The translations under genes and the position numbers were made by a program. From Candidatus Gastranaerophilales bacterium (lineage in GTDB: Bacteria > Cyanobacteriota > Vampirovibrionia > Gastranaerophilales > Gastranaerophilaceae), in contig CALUPW010000002.1 in NCBI GenBank assembly GCA_944322785.1, positions 124,001-188,000 on the forward strand: a stretch of 64,000 nt of DNA, given 5' to 3'. The notes under the pieces are model-generated. The model saw only the letters and a program-made list of their open reading frames with translations, was not told where the DNA came from and did no database searches. Shown piece after piece: positions 9,568 through 16,675 of the stretch. The stretch's first letter is position 1. Every line of letters begins with the position of its first letter.

Positions 9568-10119
9568 TTAATTCATCGGTATTGTAAGCTTTTGTCCGAT
9601 TGAAAGCTTGTTCGGATTGGACATGTTGTTAGCAGCCATAACAGCTTTTGCTTTTTCCGGACTGTAACCTCCGTAAAATCTGATAAGAATGCTTTCTAAA
9701 GTATCACCGTTTTGAACAGTGTAAACTTCCGGTGTCGTTGTTTGAACAGCAGCTGTTTCTGTTGTTGCCGGAATAAGATTGATTTTTTCGGTTTGAACTT
9801 TTGCCCGTCCCGGATTGAAAATTTGATTTTCATCCTTTGTTGAAATATGACCGGTTGATATGTTAACCAGCCCGATAAGTATCAACATGGAAACCGCACC
9901 CGCAATAAATCCTGTTGCAAGATAAACACTCGGAGACTTTTCAGCTTTCTGGCTGATTTTAAAATTTTGCCAGAGAACGTCTAATTCTTTTTCTTTGTTG
10001 GGTCTTACATAAACGTTCGGTGTGTTATCGTAACTATCCTGTCTGTATTTTGAAAGCGCCTCTAAAACAGCCATCTTCTCCTTAGATAAATTTGATCTTC
10101 TGATAGTTGAACTCTTCAT
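9568..10119 (-). CDS. Membrane-anchored LysM protein
   Basis: 183 residues. A basic cytoplasmic N-terminus (residues 1-65) is followed by one membrane segment (VYLATGFIAGAVSMLILIGLV, about 66-86), a Thr-rich linker, and one C-terminal LysM domain from VYTVQNGDTLESILIRFYGG to LSIGQKLTIP. LysM binds peptidoglycan glycan chains, so the protein probably spans the inner membrane with LysM in the periplasm. There is no catalytic domain. It may be a wall anchor or a division or stress accessory protein. Confidence 0.8.
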   Translation of the reverse strand: MKSSTIRRSNLSKEKMAVLEALSKYRQDSYDNTPNVYVRPNKEKELDVLWQNFKISQKAEKSPSVYLATGFIAGAVSMLILIGLVNISTGHISTKDENQIFNPGRAKVQTEKINLIPATTETAAVQTTTPEVYTVQNGDTLESILIRFYGGYSPEKAKAVMAANNMSNPNKLSIGQKLTIPMN

Positions 10120-10227
10120 TTCTACCTCACTACCCTAATTTAATAAATTGTTCTTGCCAGTATCCTATCATGAGTTTTATTATTAATCAAGTTAAATGTT
10201 AAGTTTGTTTATATTTTTGACATGATG

Positions 10228-10256
10228 TTGCAGAAGCACCTGCAATACGTTATAAT
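10228..10256 (+). promoter_or_regulatory. Promoter of ruvC
   Basis: TTGCAG at 10228-10233 and TATAAT at 10251-10256 with a 17-bp spacer. The ruvC ATG starts 9 nt later without a Shine-Dalgarno sequence. Confidence 0.5.
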
Positions 10257-10265
10257 TATTAATAT

Positions 10266-10754
10266 ATGAAAATTCTTGGGATAGACCCCGGTATGGCAAT
10301 TGTCGGGTATAGTTTAATAGATTTTGAGGATGAAAAAATCAGGCTTGTTACCTCCGGTTCAATACAGACGGCGAAAGGTGAACGGGAATCCGCAAGACTG
10401 CTGGAAATATTTAATGATATAACAACAATCCTTGACAGATACAGGCCGGATGTTTGTGCAATTGAAAAATTGTTTTTCTTTCGAAACCGCACAACTGTTA
10501 TGCCTGTTGCACATGCCAGAGGGGTTATCTTAACTGTGCTGGAACAATTTGGCGTTCCGATTTTTGAATACACTCCGATGGAGGTAAAACAGGTTTTGAC
10601 GGGTTACGGTAGAGCGGATAAAAAAGAGGTTGAACATATGGTTAAACTTGCGCTTGATTGCGAAACCCTGCCAAAACTTGACGATACGGTTGACAGTATC
10701 GCAATTGCGATATGTCATACACGTTCTTGTCTAAAAGAGGCTGTAATGGTATAA
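10266..10754 (+). CDS. ruvC: Crossover junction endodeoxyribonuclease RuvC
   Basis: 162 residues. It is a dimeric Holliday-junction resolvase with an RNase H fold. The acidic catalytic residues are visible: D7 in GIDPG, the Glu in CAIEKLFF, and the paired Asp in DDTVDSIAIAICH near residue 140. The AHARGVI and YTPMEVKQVLTGYGRADKKEV segments are typical of RuvC. ruvA and ruvB are not adjacent. It heads a probable operon with the three genes that follow. Confidence 0.95.
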   Translation: MKILGIDPGMAIVGYSLIDFEDEKIRLVTSGSIQTAKGERESARLLEIFNDITTILDRYRPDVCAIEKLFFFRNRTTVMPVAHARGVILTVLEQFGVPIFEYTPMEVKQVLTGYGRADKKEVEHMVKLALDCETLPKLDDTVDSIAIAICHTRSCLKEAVMV

Positions 10755-10792
10755 TAAAGTATAATATGTGAATGGGAATATGAGGATAGATT

Positions 10793-12346
10793 ATGTATAG
10801 AAGAAAAATCATGGTAATTTCGGCGGTATTTTTTATCGGGCTTCTTGGGGTTATGATCTGGAGTTCATATGTTGTTTCGGATCACAATAGCAACAACAAT
10901 CAGGTCGGCAGCAATACTGTTACTACATCAGGGTCTGATATTATGGACGGAGACTTTGGCAAAGAACATTTGCAGGAGTTTGCGAATGAAAACGCAGACA
11001 GTCAACAGAATCAGTCTTCTGATGAAACTAAACTACAGCGTCCTAAAGCGGGCGGACCGGAAGATTTTGTTCAATTGAGGCTTGATGAAAAGAATTTTGT
11101 GCCTGTCATTCCGGAACGAAAAAAGCCTAAAAAAAGTGTGGGCCGCAATTATCTTGCTGAAATGACCGATATAAATAAATTGATTTTATGGAATGAAGAA
11201 ACATTTCCTCTGCGGGTATTTCTGGTAGACGAAGCAAATATGCCGGCAGGTTTTGCCGACAGTATTAAATCGGGTATTAACAACTGGCAGAGCCGTTCAC
11301 GCAACTTTTTCTCTTTCACTTATGTAACTTCAAAAGATCAGGCTGATATAACTGTGGAATTGACTGAATCTCCGGCAGGCAGCTGTGATATAGATGAAGG
11401 AACCGCATACGGATTTAATCTTATAGGAAGCGTGTTAAGAAGTGCATATATAAAAATTCCAAAAACAGGTTGTGACAATAAGCCGTTGGATTCAGGACGT
11501 GTTTACATACTTGCCCAGCATAATGCAGGGCATGTTCTGGGGCTGCAAAATCATAGCAATATACCAACTGACGGTATGTATGAAGAATTGACTTATGAAA
11601 ATGTTAATATCTCAACTTCAGATATTAACACATTAAAATATTTGTATAATTTCTTCCCTGCAATAACAAATAAAATTTTAACAAAAATGCAATCCAAAAA
11701 TAAACATCGTTTTGCGGAAATAAAAAATATGTCTCAAGATGAAATTGATGAATACATGTATGATGTAATACCTGATCCGAGCGATTCTATGAGTGAAAGT
11801 GAAACTATGATAGCAGAAGCCCTGGACTATTATCATCAGGAAGATTACGAAAGTGCTATTTCATCATTCAAACAAGCCTTGAATATTACATCAAAAACTT
11901 CCGATAAGGCATATATATACAGAGCTCTTGCTATATTATCACTGCCGGATGATGCTTCTACTGCAGTTTCGTATGCAGAATCCGCATTTAATATGACACG
12001 TGAGCCTACTAATGAATATCTTATCGCATATGCAAACTATGTTGCGGGAACTCCGGATTCTGCTATCCCGCATCTGGAAAGATTGATGACTAAATATCCT
12101 CAAGTTCGTACGGCATATGTGCTTGCGGCAAAAATTTATGATGCAAAAAAGGACGGTGCAAAACTTCAGGAAATTTCAAAGAAGGCGCATGATGCCTTTC
12201 CACACGACCCGCCTGTAATTTTTATTCCGCTTCCGGCATCAGAAAATCCTGCAAACAAGCAAAATCTTAACAATAATCAGCCGCAGGATGAATCGGAGGA
12301 GGCTGTTGATGAGGCAGAAGATACTGAGGATATGGAAGAAGAATAA
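10793..12346 (+). CDS. Membrane-anchored matrixin-like / TPR protein with lost metalloprotease motif
   Basis: 517 residues. An N-terminal membrane anchor (residues about 5-25) is followed by a disordered Gln/Asn/Ser-rich region and a domain at about 115-290 that resembles matrixin-type zinc proteases (FPLRVFLVDE, IKSGINNWQS, DADIT-like DQADITVEL, then the zinc helix). The zinc motif reads HNAGHVLGLQNH (H243-H254). The catalytic Glu is Asn and the third His is shifted by one residue, so proteolysis is unlikely. Residues about 340-480 form TPR-like helical repeats (ALDYYHQEDYESAISSFKQA), and the tail is acidic. An SD-type GAGGAT precedes the ATG. It is probably a periplasmic scaffold protein. 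Confidence 0.65.
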   Translation: MYRRKIMVISAVFFIGLLGVMIWSSYVVSDHNSNNNQVGSNTVTTSGSDIMDGDFGKEHLQEFANENADSQQNQSSDETKLQRPKAGGPEDFVQLRLDEKNFVPVIPERKKPKKSVGRNYLAEMTDINKLILWNEETFPLRVFLVDEANMPAGFADSIKSGINNWQSRSRNFFSFTYVTSKDQADITVELTESPAGSCDIDEGTAYGFNLIGSVLRSAYIKIPKTGCDNKPLDSGRVYILAQHNAGHVLGLQNHSNIPTDGMYEELTYENVNISTSDINTLKYLYNFFPAITNKILTKMQSKNKHRFAEIKNMSQDEIDEYMYDVIPDPSDSMSESETMIAEALDYYHQEDYESAISSFKQALNITSKTSDKAYIYRALAILSLPDDASTAVSYAESAFNMTREPTNEYLIAYANYVAGTPDSAIPHLERLMTKYPQVRTAYVLAAKIYDAKKDGAKLQEISKKAHDAFPHDPPVIFIPLPASENPANKQNLNNNQPQDESEEAVDEAEDTEDMEEE

Positions 12347-12372
12347 TAATAAAAATACTAAAGAGAGCTTTA

Positions 12373-12864
12373 ATGTACAAATCAATCGTAAAGATAATTT
12401 TGTTATTAAGTATATTTTTGGGAATAGTCAGCGGTTTGCTGACTATTGTCCCTTATCTGGGAGAAATCGTATTCTGGCTGTTGATAACAATAGCGGCACC
12501 TGTGGTGATTATGTTTTTAACAAGGGTAAATTTGCTTGAAATTACGTCCGTAAGGCAAAGCGCAGTGATTGGTGCATTAATCGGCTTTATTTCTTTTTTG
12601 TCTTTTTCGGCGGTATATATCCCGATAGTTGTTATACTTGATAAATTTTTCAACTATTCTTCAAACCCCGGGGTATCAATGTTTTTGATAAATGCAACAG
12701 TTATTTTGATAATTATGCTTGCTGTATTTATGGGTGTATTGTCTGCAACCGTAAATTCATTCAGCGGGTTTGTAACATATTATCTTGTTGAATTTAATAA
12801 ATCTTTAAAAAGTAAACAAAATGAAAATGAGTATGGACAGTTTAATATAAGAAAGCAGAGATAA
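12373..12864 (+). CDS. Hypothetical four-helix membrane protein, 163 aa
   Basis: Not recognised. Four hydrophobic segments are visible at about 5-30, 32-50, 65-90 and 110-140, with a short basic and polar C-terminus. It sits between the matrixin-like gene and mtnA, with a 26-bp gap upstream, and its stop codon abuts the mtnA ATG directly. The three genes are very probably co-transcribed. Confidence 0.65.
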   Translation: MYKSIVKIILLLSIFLGIVSGLLTIVPYLGEIVFWLLITIAAPVVIMFLTRVNLLEITSVRQSAVIGALIGFISFLSFSAVYIPIVVILDKFFNYSSNPGVSMFLINATVILIIMLAVFMGVLSATVNSFSGFVTYYLVEFNKSLKSKQNENEYGQFNIRKQR

Positions 12865-13923
12865 ATGACAGAATTTCATTCAAAAATAAAAACAATAGAA
12901 TGGGTTGATAATTATTCTAAAATGGTTGATCAAACACTTTTGCCCTACGAATTTAAATATATAAAAATAACAGGCGGGCAGCAGATGTTTGATGCGATAA
13001 AAACAATGATTGTAAGAGGAGCACCGGCGATTGGGGTTGCGGGTGCACACGGGGTTGTTTTATATGCTCAGGAACTTGCTATAAAAGATCTTTCACGTGA
13101 TGAATTTGTAAAATATCTTCTTGAAAAGGCTGATTATATGGCAAGTTCCCGTCCTACAGCAGTCAATTTGATGTGGGCTGTAGAAAAGCAGAAGGAAATT
13201 ATCAAAAATTCCAAATCCGATATAAAAGGAATTATTGAAGAACTAAAAGAAAACTGTAAAAAATTAGAAGATGAAGACATTGAAATAAATAAAAAAATCG
13301 GGGATTACGGAGCGGAAATTGTACCAAAAGGGGCAACGATTCTCACTCATTGTAATGCGGGAGGACTTGCGACAGTCGGTTACGGAACGGCTCTCGGGGT
13401 TGTGAGGAGTGCTTTTGCAAAAGATAATACAATTCAGGTTTTTGCCGATGAAACACGACCCCGCCAGCAGGGTGCAAGAATTACAACATTTGAACTTACA
13501 ATGGACGGGGTTCCGACAACACTTATAACCGACGGCATGTGTTCATATTTTATGAAAAAAGGCATGATTGATATGGTTTGTGTCGGCGCAGACAGGATTG
13601 CGGCAAACGGAGATGCTGCAAATAAAATCGGAACCTATACTCTTGCAATTGCCGCAAAATATCATAACATCCCTTTTTATGTGGCGGCACCGCTTTCAAC
13701 GATTGATACATCGATTCATTCGGGTGATGAAATCGTAATTGAGGAGCGTTCAAGAGAAGAAGTAACACATATAAACGGAAAAATTATCTGTGCGCTGGAG
13801 GTTAATGTAATCAATCCGGGGTTTGATGTAACACCGCATGAATTGATTACGGGAATTATAACCGAAGCCGGAATATTGCGTCCGGATTACAAAAAATCAA
13901 TTGCGGAAGCTTTTAATAAGTAA
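12865..13923 (+). CDS. mtnA: S-methyl-5-thioribose-1-phosphate isomerase
   Basis: 352 residues, the family length. It converts methylthioribose-1-phosphate to methylthioribulose-1-phosphate in methionine salvage. Family motifs: VRGAPAIGVAGAHG, SSRPTAVNLMWAV, THCNAGGLATVGYGTALGV (catalytic Cys), FADETRPRQQGAR, and GADRIAANGDAANKIGTY (catalytic Asp). No other salvage gene is in the window. The start codon follows the preceding stop with no gap. Confidence 0.95.
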   Translation: MTEFHSKIKTIEWVDNYSKMVDQTLLPYEFKYIKITGGQQMFDAIKTMIVRGAPAIGVAGAHGVVLYAQELAIKDLSRDEFVKYLLEKADYMASSRPTAVNLMWAVEKQKEIIKNSKSDIKGIIEELKENCKKLEDEDIEINKKIGDYGAEIVPKGATILTHCNAGGLATVGYGTALGVVRSAFAKDNTIQVFADETRPRQQGARITTFELTMDGVPTTLITDGMCSYFMKKGMIDMVCVGADRIAANGDAANKIGTYTLAIAAKYHNIPFYVAAPLSTIDTSIHSGDEIVIEERSREEVTHINGKIICALEVNVINPGFDVTPHELITGIITEAGILRPDYKKSIAEAFNK

Positions 13924-13937
13924 CGGAATTATTTTTC

Positions 13938-13966
13938 GCAAGGCGCCGCCTGCGGCGGCGCCTTGC
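13938..13966. repeat. GGCGCC palindrome 1
   Basis: Perfect palindrome with 13-bp arms (GCAAGGCGCCGCC / GGCGGCGCCTTGC) around a TGC loop. It lies between the convergent mtnA and AbrB-like genes. The core is the reverse complement of the copies at 16541, 35382 and 53474. Confidence 0.8.
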
Positions 13967-13987
13967 TTAATCAACTTTATATCCGTT

Positions 13988-14143
13988 TTATTTTTCTTCT
14001 TTATATTTCCGGATTTTCAACTCGTTATTTTCGACAATAAGCTCAACTTCATCCAGAACCGGATTAACCTTCAAAAGTTCCAGAATTGCCTTGGGAATAA
14101 TTAATCCCCAGCTCGTGCCTTGCTGCCGTAACTTTTTATGCAT
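13988..14143 (-). CDS. AbrB/MazE-like (SpoVT-AbrB) DNA-binding protein, 51 aa
   Basis: A small leftward gene. The protein begins MHKKLRQQGTSWGLIIPKAI and continues through ELLKVNPVLDEVELIVENN to LKIRKYKEEK. The swapped-hairpin AbrB pattern is clear: R-x-x-G-x-S-W-G-x-x-I-P-K, a short helix, then DEVELIVENNELKIRK. Proteins like this are antitoxins of MazEF/VapBC-type pairs or stand-alone repressors. No toxin gene follows. The ATG has a GAGG site 5-6 nt upstream. It is divergent from the 66-residue gene at 14243, and a three-half-site repeat between them is a likely operator. Confidence 0.75.
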   Translation of the reverse strand: MHKKLRQQGTSWGLIIPKAILELLKVNPVLDEVELIVENNELKIRKYKEEK

Positions 14144-14177
14144 ATTTACCTCAATGCATATATTTTATCTAATATTC

Positions 14178-14207
14178 TTGACATATTATGCTTATTATGC
14201 TTATAAT
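14178..14207 (+). promoter_or_regulatory. Promoter with TTATGCTTAT operator repeats
   Basis: TTGACA (14178-14183) and TATAAT (14202-14207) with an 18-bp spacer. The half-site TTATGCTTAT occurs at 14186-14195 and 14195-14204 and inverted (ATAAGCATAA) at 14210-14219. The last two form an inverted repeat over the -10 box, with 10-bp arms at 14194-14203 and 14211-14220. This is a strong candidate binding site for the adjacent AbrB-like protein. Confidence 0.65.
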
Positions 14208-14242
14208 TAATAAGCATAATATAAGCACCAACAGGAGGATTT

Positions 14243-14443
14243 ATGCCACGTAACGGAAAAATCAAACAGTTATCTGACATGAGCAGTGAAGAACAGTTAA
14301 TTGTTCAGGATATCAGAAACGCAGCAGAAATTCTTTTTCGTTTGACAGAAGAATTTTCAAACGAGCCGAATGAAATCGACCAGATTACTCTTATGTCAAA
14401 ATATATCCTCGATCGTGCCAACAGCCTCTGTGCAACTTTTTAA
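14243..14443 (+). CDS. Hypothetical helical protein, 66 aa
   Basis: Not recognised. A small, acidic, all-helical, cytoplasmic-looking protein (MPRNGKIKQL, SDMSSEEQLIVQDIRNAA, ILFRLTEEFSN). A consensus AGGAGG site at 14233-14238 and the promoter at 14178 support translation. It is divergent from the AbrB-like gene. It does not resemble MazF, PIN or other known toxins. Its stop codon overlaps that of the convergent GNAT-like gene in a TTAA. Confidence 0.65.
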   Translation: MPRNGKIKQLSDMSSEEQLIVQDIRNAAEILFRLTEEFSNEPNEIDQITLMSKYILDRANSLCATF

Positions 14444-15087
14444 CAGTTTTTTGATAATTCCTCAAACACTCTTTTAAACTCCTCAAATGAAATTTTGTAT
14501 TTCATATTTCCTTCAATATCCAAATCACTGATTTTTTCGGCATTGAAACGTCCGAACAGGCGCCTTGCAGGAAAATTTGCAATATTAACAAGCCATGTTA
14601 TCTCTTTTATGTTGTTTTCAGCAGCTTTTTGACAAATTCTTCCGGTCATGCTTTTTAAAGCGGAAATTCCGAACTTCGTTCGTTTAAATTCATCAGCCAG
14701 CGTCATAAATTCAATATGTCCGGTTGATTTTTTACGATTGATTTTAAATGAATATCCCCCTGCCATTTTTTTATTATTAAAAATCGCTTCTGTATAGCAA
14801 TCGGGTTTGTTAAGCTTGTACCAGAACGGAAGAGATGCTATTTTTGCCGCTGTCCAATCCAACAATGCGGTAAAAATGTTATAATGCGGCAAATTATTGT
14901 TGTATGACTCAAAAAATAGTCCGGCAAGCTCTGAAATCTCTTTTTTATTTTTGAGCGGCCTTATCAAAACTCCCGAAAATGTAATATCGTCTTTTTTATT
15001 AGAAATATTTGTCCGGCAGCTTTTTTGAGGGGTAAAATTTGTATTGTAAATATTTCGGGTAGTAAAATCAGGGTTAATTGCAATCAT
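14440..15087 (-). CDS. GNAT-like acetyltransferase domain protein
   Basis: 215 residues. The first 40 are a disordered leader ending in DDITFSG, a pattern shared by other proteins of this window. Residues about 45-185 look like a GNAT fold: ELAGLFFESY (helix 1), EAIFNNKKMAGGYSFKI (strands 2-3), GHIEFMTLADEFKRTKFGISALKSM (strand 4, loop and acetyl-CoA helix), and ITWLVNIANFPARRLFGRFNAEKIS. The acetyl-CoA loop is not a clean RxxGxG, so the fold is inferred and the substrate unknown. No signal peptide is seen. Confidence 0.55.
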   Translation of the reverse strand: MIAINPDFTTRNIYNTNFTPQKSCRTNISNKKDDITFSGVLIRPLKNKKEISELAGLFFESYNNNLPHYNIFTALLDWTAAKIASLPFWYKLNKPDCYTEAIFNNKKMAGGYSFKINRKKSTGHIEFMTLADEFKRTKFGISALKSMTGRICQKAAENNIKEITWLVNIANFPARRLFGRFNAEKISDLDIEGNMKYKISFEEFKRVFEELSKNC

Positions 15088-15147
15088 TTTTTCTCCGTTC
15101 GGTGCAAACGCCGCAATATCCCGAACACATGAAAAAAATATTTTTTG

Positions 15148-16476
15148 CTAAATTAATTCACCCTGCAAATACCATGTTTTAGTGCCGGAAATTTTTACGT
15201 CCAAAAATTCGCCTGTTCTGTCTTTATCGCAAGGAATATGCACGATTTTGTTGTTGCGGGTTCTTCCTGTAATTATATTTTTTCCCTTGTGGTTTTCAAA
15301 ATTTTCAATCAAAACTTCCATTGTCCGTCCGACATATTTTCTGTTTGATTTTAAACAGTTTTCCCTCACCTTTTCATTTAGTCTTGCAAGCCGTTCTGTT
15401 TTTGTATCTTCCTCAATAAATTTATCAACCCATTTTGCGGCAACAGTTTTTTCCCGTGGTGAATAAGCTGCCGTATTTGAATAATCAAGTTCAAATTCAT
15501 CAATTGCAGTCAAAGTTTCTCTAAACTGCTCCTCTGTTTCTCCCGGAAATCCTGCAATAAAGTCGCTCGTAATCGTTACATCAGCAACTTTATTCCGTAC
15601 TTTTTCAACGATTTTTTTGTAAGTTTCACGGTCATATCGCCTGTTCATTTTTTTCAAAACTTCGCTTGAGCCTGACTGCATGGGTATGTGAAAATATTCG
15701 CACACTTTATCAAGTTCAACCACTGTTTCAATAAGTTCATCCGTAATATCCGTCGGATATGATGTCACAAAACGAATGCGAAACTTGCCTTCCAGTGCGT
15801 TTAAATCCCGTAAAAGCTGTGCAAGACGGTAATTTTTATCTTTAAAATCCTTTCCGTAGCTGTCAACATTTTGTCCTAAAAGAGTTATTTCTTTAAATCC
15901 GTTTTTAAGAGCGTCGTTGGCCTCTTTTAGAATAATTTCCGGTGTTCTTGACCGTTCCCGTCCTCTGGTATAAGGAACAATGCAATAGGTGCAGAAGTTG
16001 TTGCATCCTTCTGTTATCGGAATCCATGCATTTACGCTTTTTACTCTTTTTATTTCAAATTGAGAGGCTTTGTCATCTTCCGTTAAATTTGTTTCACTGC
16101 ATTCAAGAACCCGTTCGCCGTGTTCAATTTTTTTTATAATTTCAGGCAGAGAATATATTTTGTGCGTGCCAAGAACAAAATCAACATAAGGTGCACGGCG
16201 GAAAACTTCCTTCATTTTCTGCTGGGCAACGCATCCGCAAAAACCGATTTTTAAATCAGGTTTAACAGTTTTTTTCCATTGTCCCCATACGCCTATTAGA
16301 CTAAATGCTTTATCCTCGCTCAACTGTCTTATTGAACATGTATTAACCATAACCAGATTTGCGTCTTTTGCATTTTGTGTCTGTTCATACCCGAGATGTG
16401 AAAGCATTCCGAACATTCTTTCACTGTCGGATTTGTTCATCTGGCATCCCATTGTTTCTATATAAACTTTTTTCAT
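15148..16476 (-). CDS. miaB: tRNA-2-methylthio-N6-dimethylallyladenosine synthase MiaB
   Basis: 442 residues with the three MiaB parts. An N-terminal UPF0004 domain starts MKKVYIETMGCQMNKSDSE and has its cluster cysteines in GCQMN, NTCSIRQ and GFCGCVAQ. The radical SAM domain has CNNFCTYC and VPYTRGRERSR. A C-terminal TRAM domain spans about 380-442 (GRTMEVLIENFE). It methylthiolates i6A37 in tRNAs reading UNN codons. The N-terminal Cys set and length favour MiaB over MtaB or RimO. Confidence 0.93.
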   Translation of the reverse strand: MKKVYIETMGCQMNKSDSERMFGMLSHLGYEQTQNAKDANLVMVNTCSIRQLSEDKAFSLIGVWGQWKKTVKPDLKIGFCGCVAQQKMKEVFRRAPYVDFVLGTHKIYSLPEIIKKIEHGERVLECSETNLTEDDKASQFEIKRVKSVNAWIPITEGCNNFCTYCIVPYTRGRERSRTPEIILKEANDALKNGFKEITLLGQNVDSYGKDFKDKNYRLAQLLRDLNALEGKFRIRFVTSYPTDITDELIETVVELDKVCEYFHIPMQSGSSEVLKKMNRRYDRETYKKIVEKVRNKVADVTITSDFIAGFPGETEEQFRETLTAIDEFELDYSNTAAYSPREKTVAAKWVDKFIEEDTKTERLARLNEKVRENCLKSNRKYVGRTMEVLIENFENHKGKNIITGRTRNNKIVHIPCDKDRTGEFLDVKISGTKTWYLQGELI

Positions 16477-16540
16477 TTACAACTTCCTTAAAAAAATAAT
16501 TTTCCGGCAGATTAATTATATTATAAACATGTTTGTAAAA

Positions 16541-16573
16541 CCATGCGGCGCCGCCGCAGGCGGCGCCGCATGG
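16541..16573. repeat. GGCGCC palindrome 2
   Basis: 15-bp perfect arms (CCATGCGGCGCCGCC / GGCGGCGCCGCATGG) around a GCA loop. It lies between the divergent miaB and acyl-CoA synthetase genes, so it is not acting as a terminator here. Confidence 0.8.
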
Positions 16574-16605
16574 AAAAGATTAAAACGCACAAATGTAACA
16601 AATAC

Positions 16606-16634
16606 TTGACTTTTAGAGGTAAAAATTATATTCT
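16606..16634 (+). promoter_or_regulatory. Promoter of the acyl-CoA synthetase gene
   Basis: TTGACT at 16606-16611 and TATTCT at 16629-16634 with 17-bp spacing, 42 nt before the ATG. A GAAGGGG site sits in the leader. Confidence 0.45.
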
Positions 16635-16675
16635 GAAGTTAGGTTTTTGAAATTTGAGAAGGGGTTAAGATAATT

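Noticed and set aside
13901-14104. Rightward 67-codon frame after mtnA
   Set aside because: It is antisense to the AbrB-like gene and runs through palindrome 1. It has no ribosome site, and the leftward frame has a clear domain.
14243-14443. 66-residue protein as a MazF/PemK or VapC toxin
   Set aside because: It has none of their motifs and is far too short for a PIN domain.
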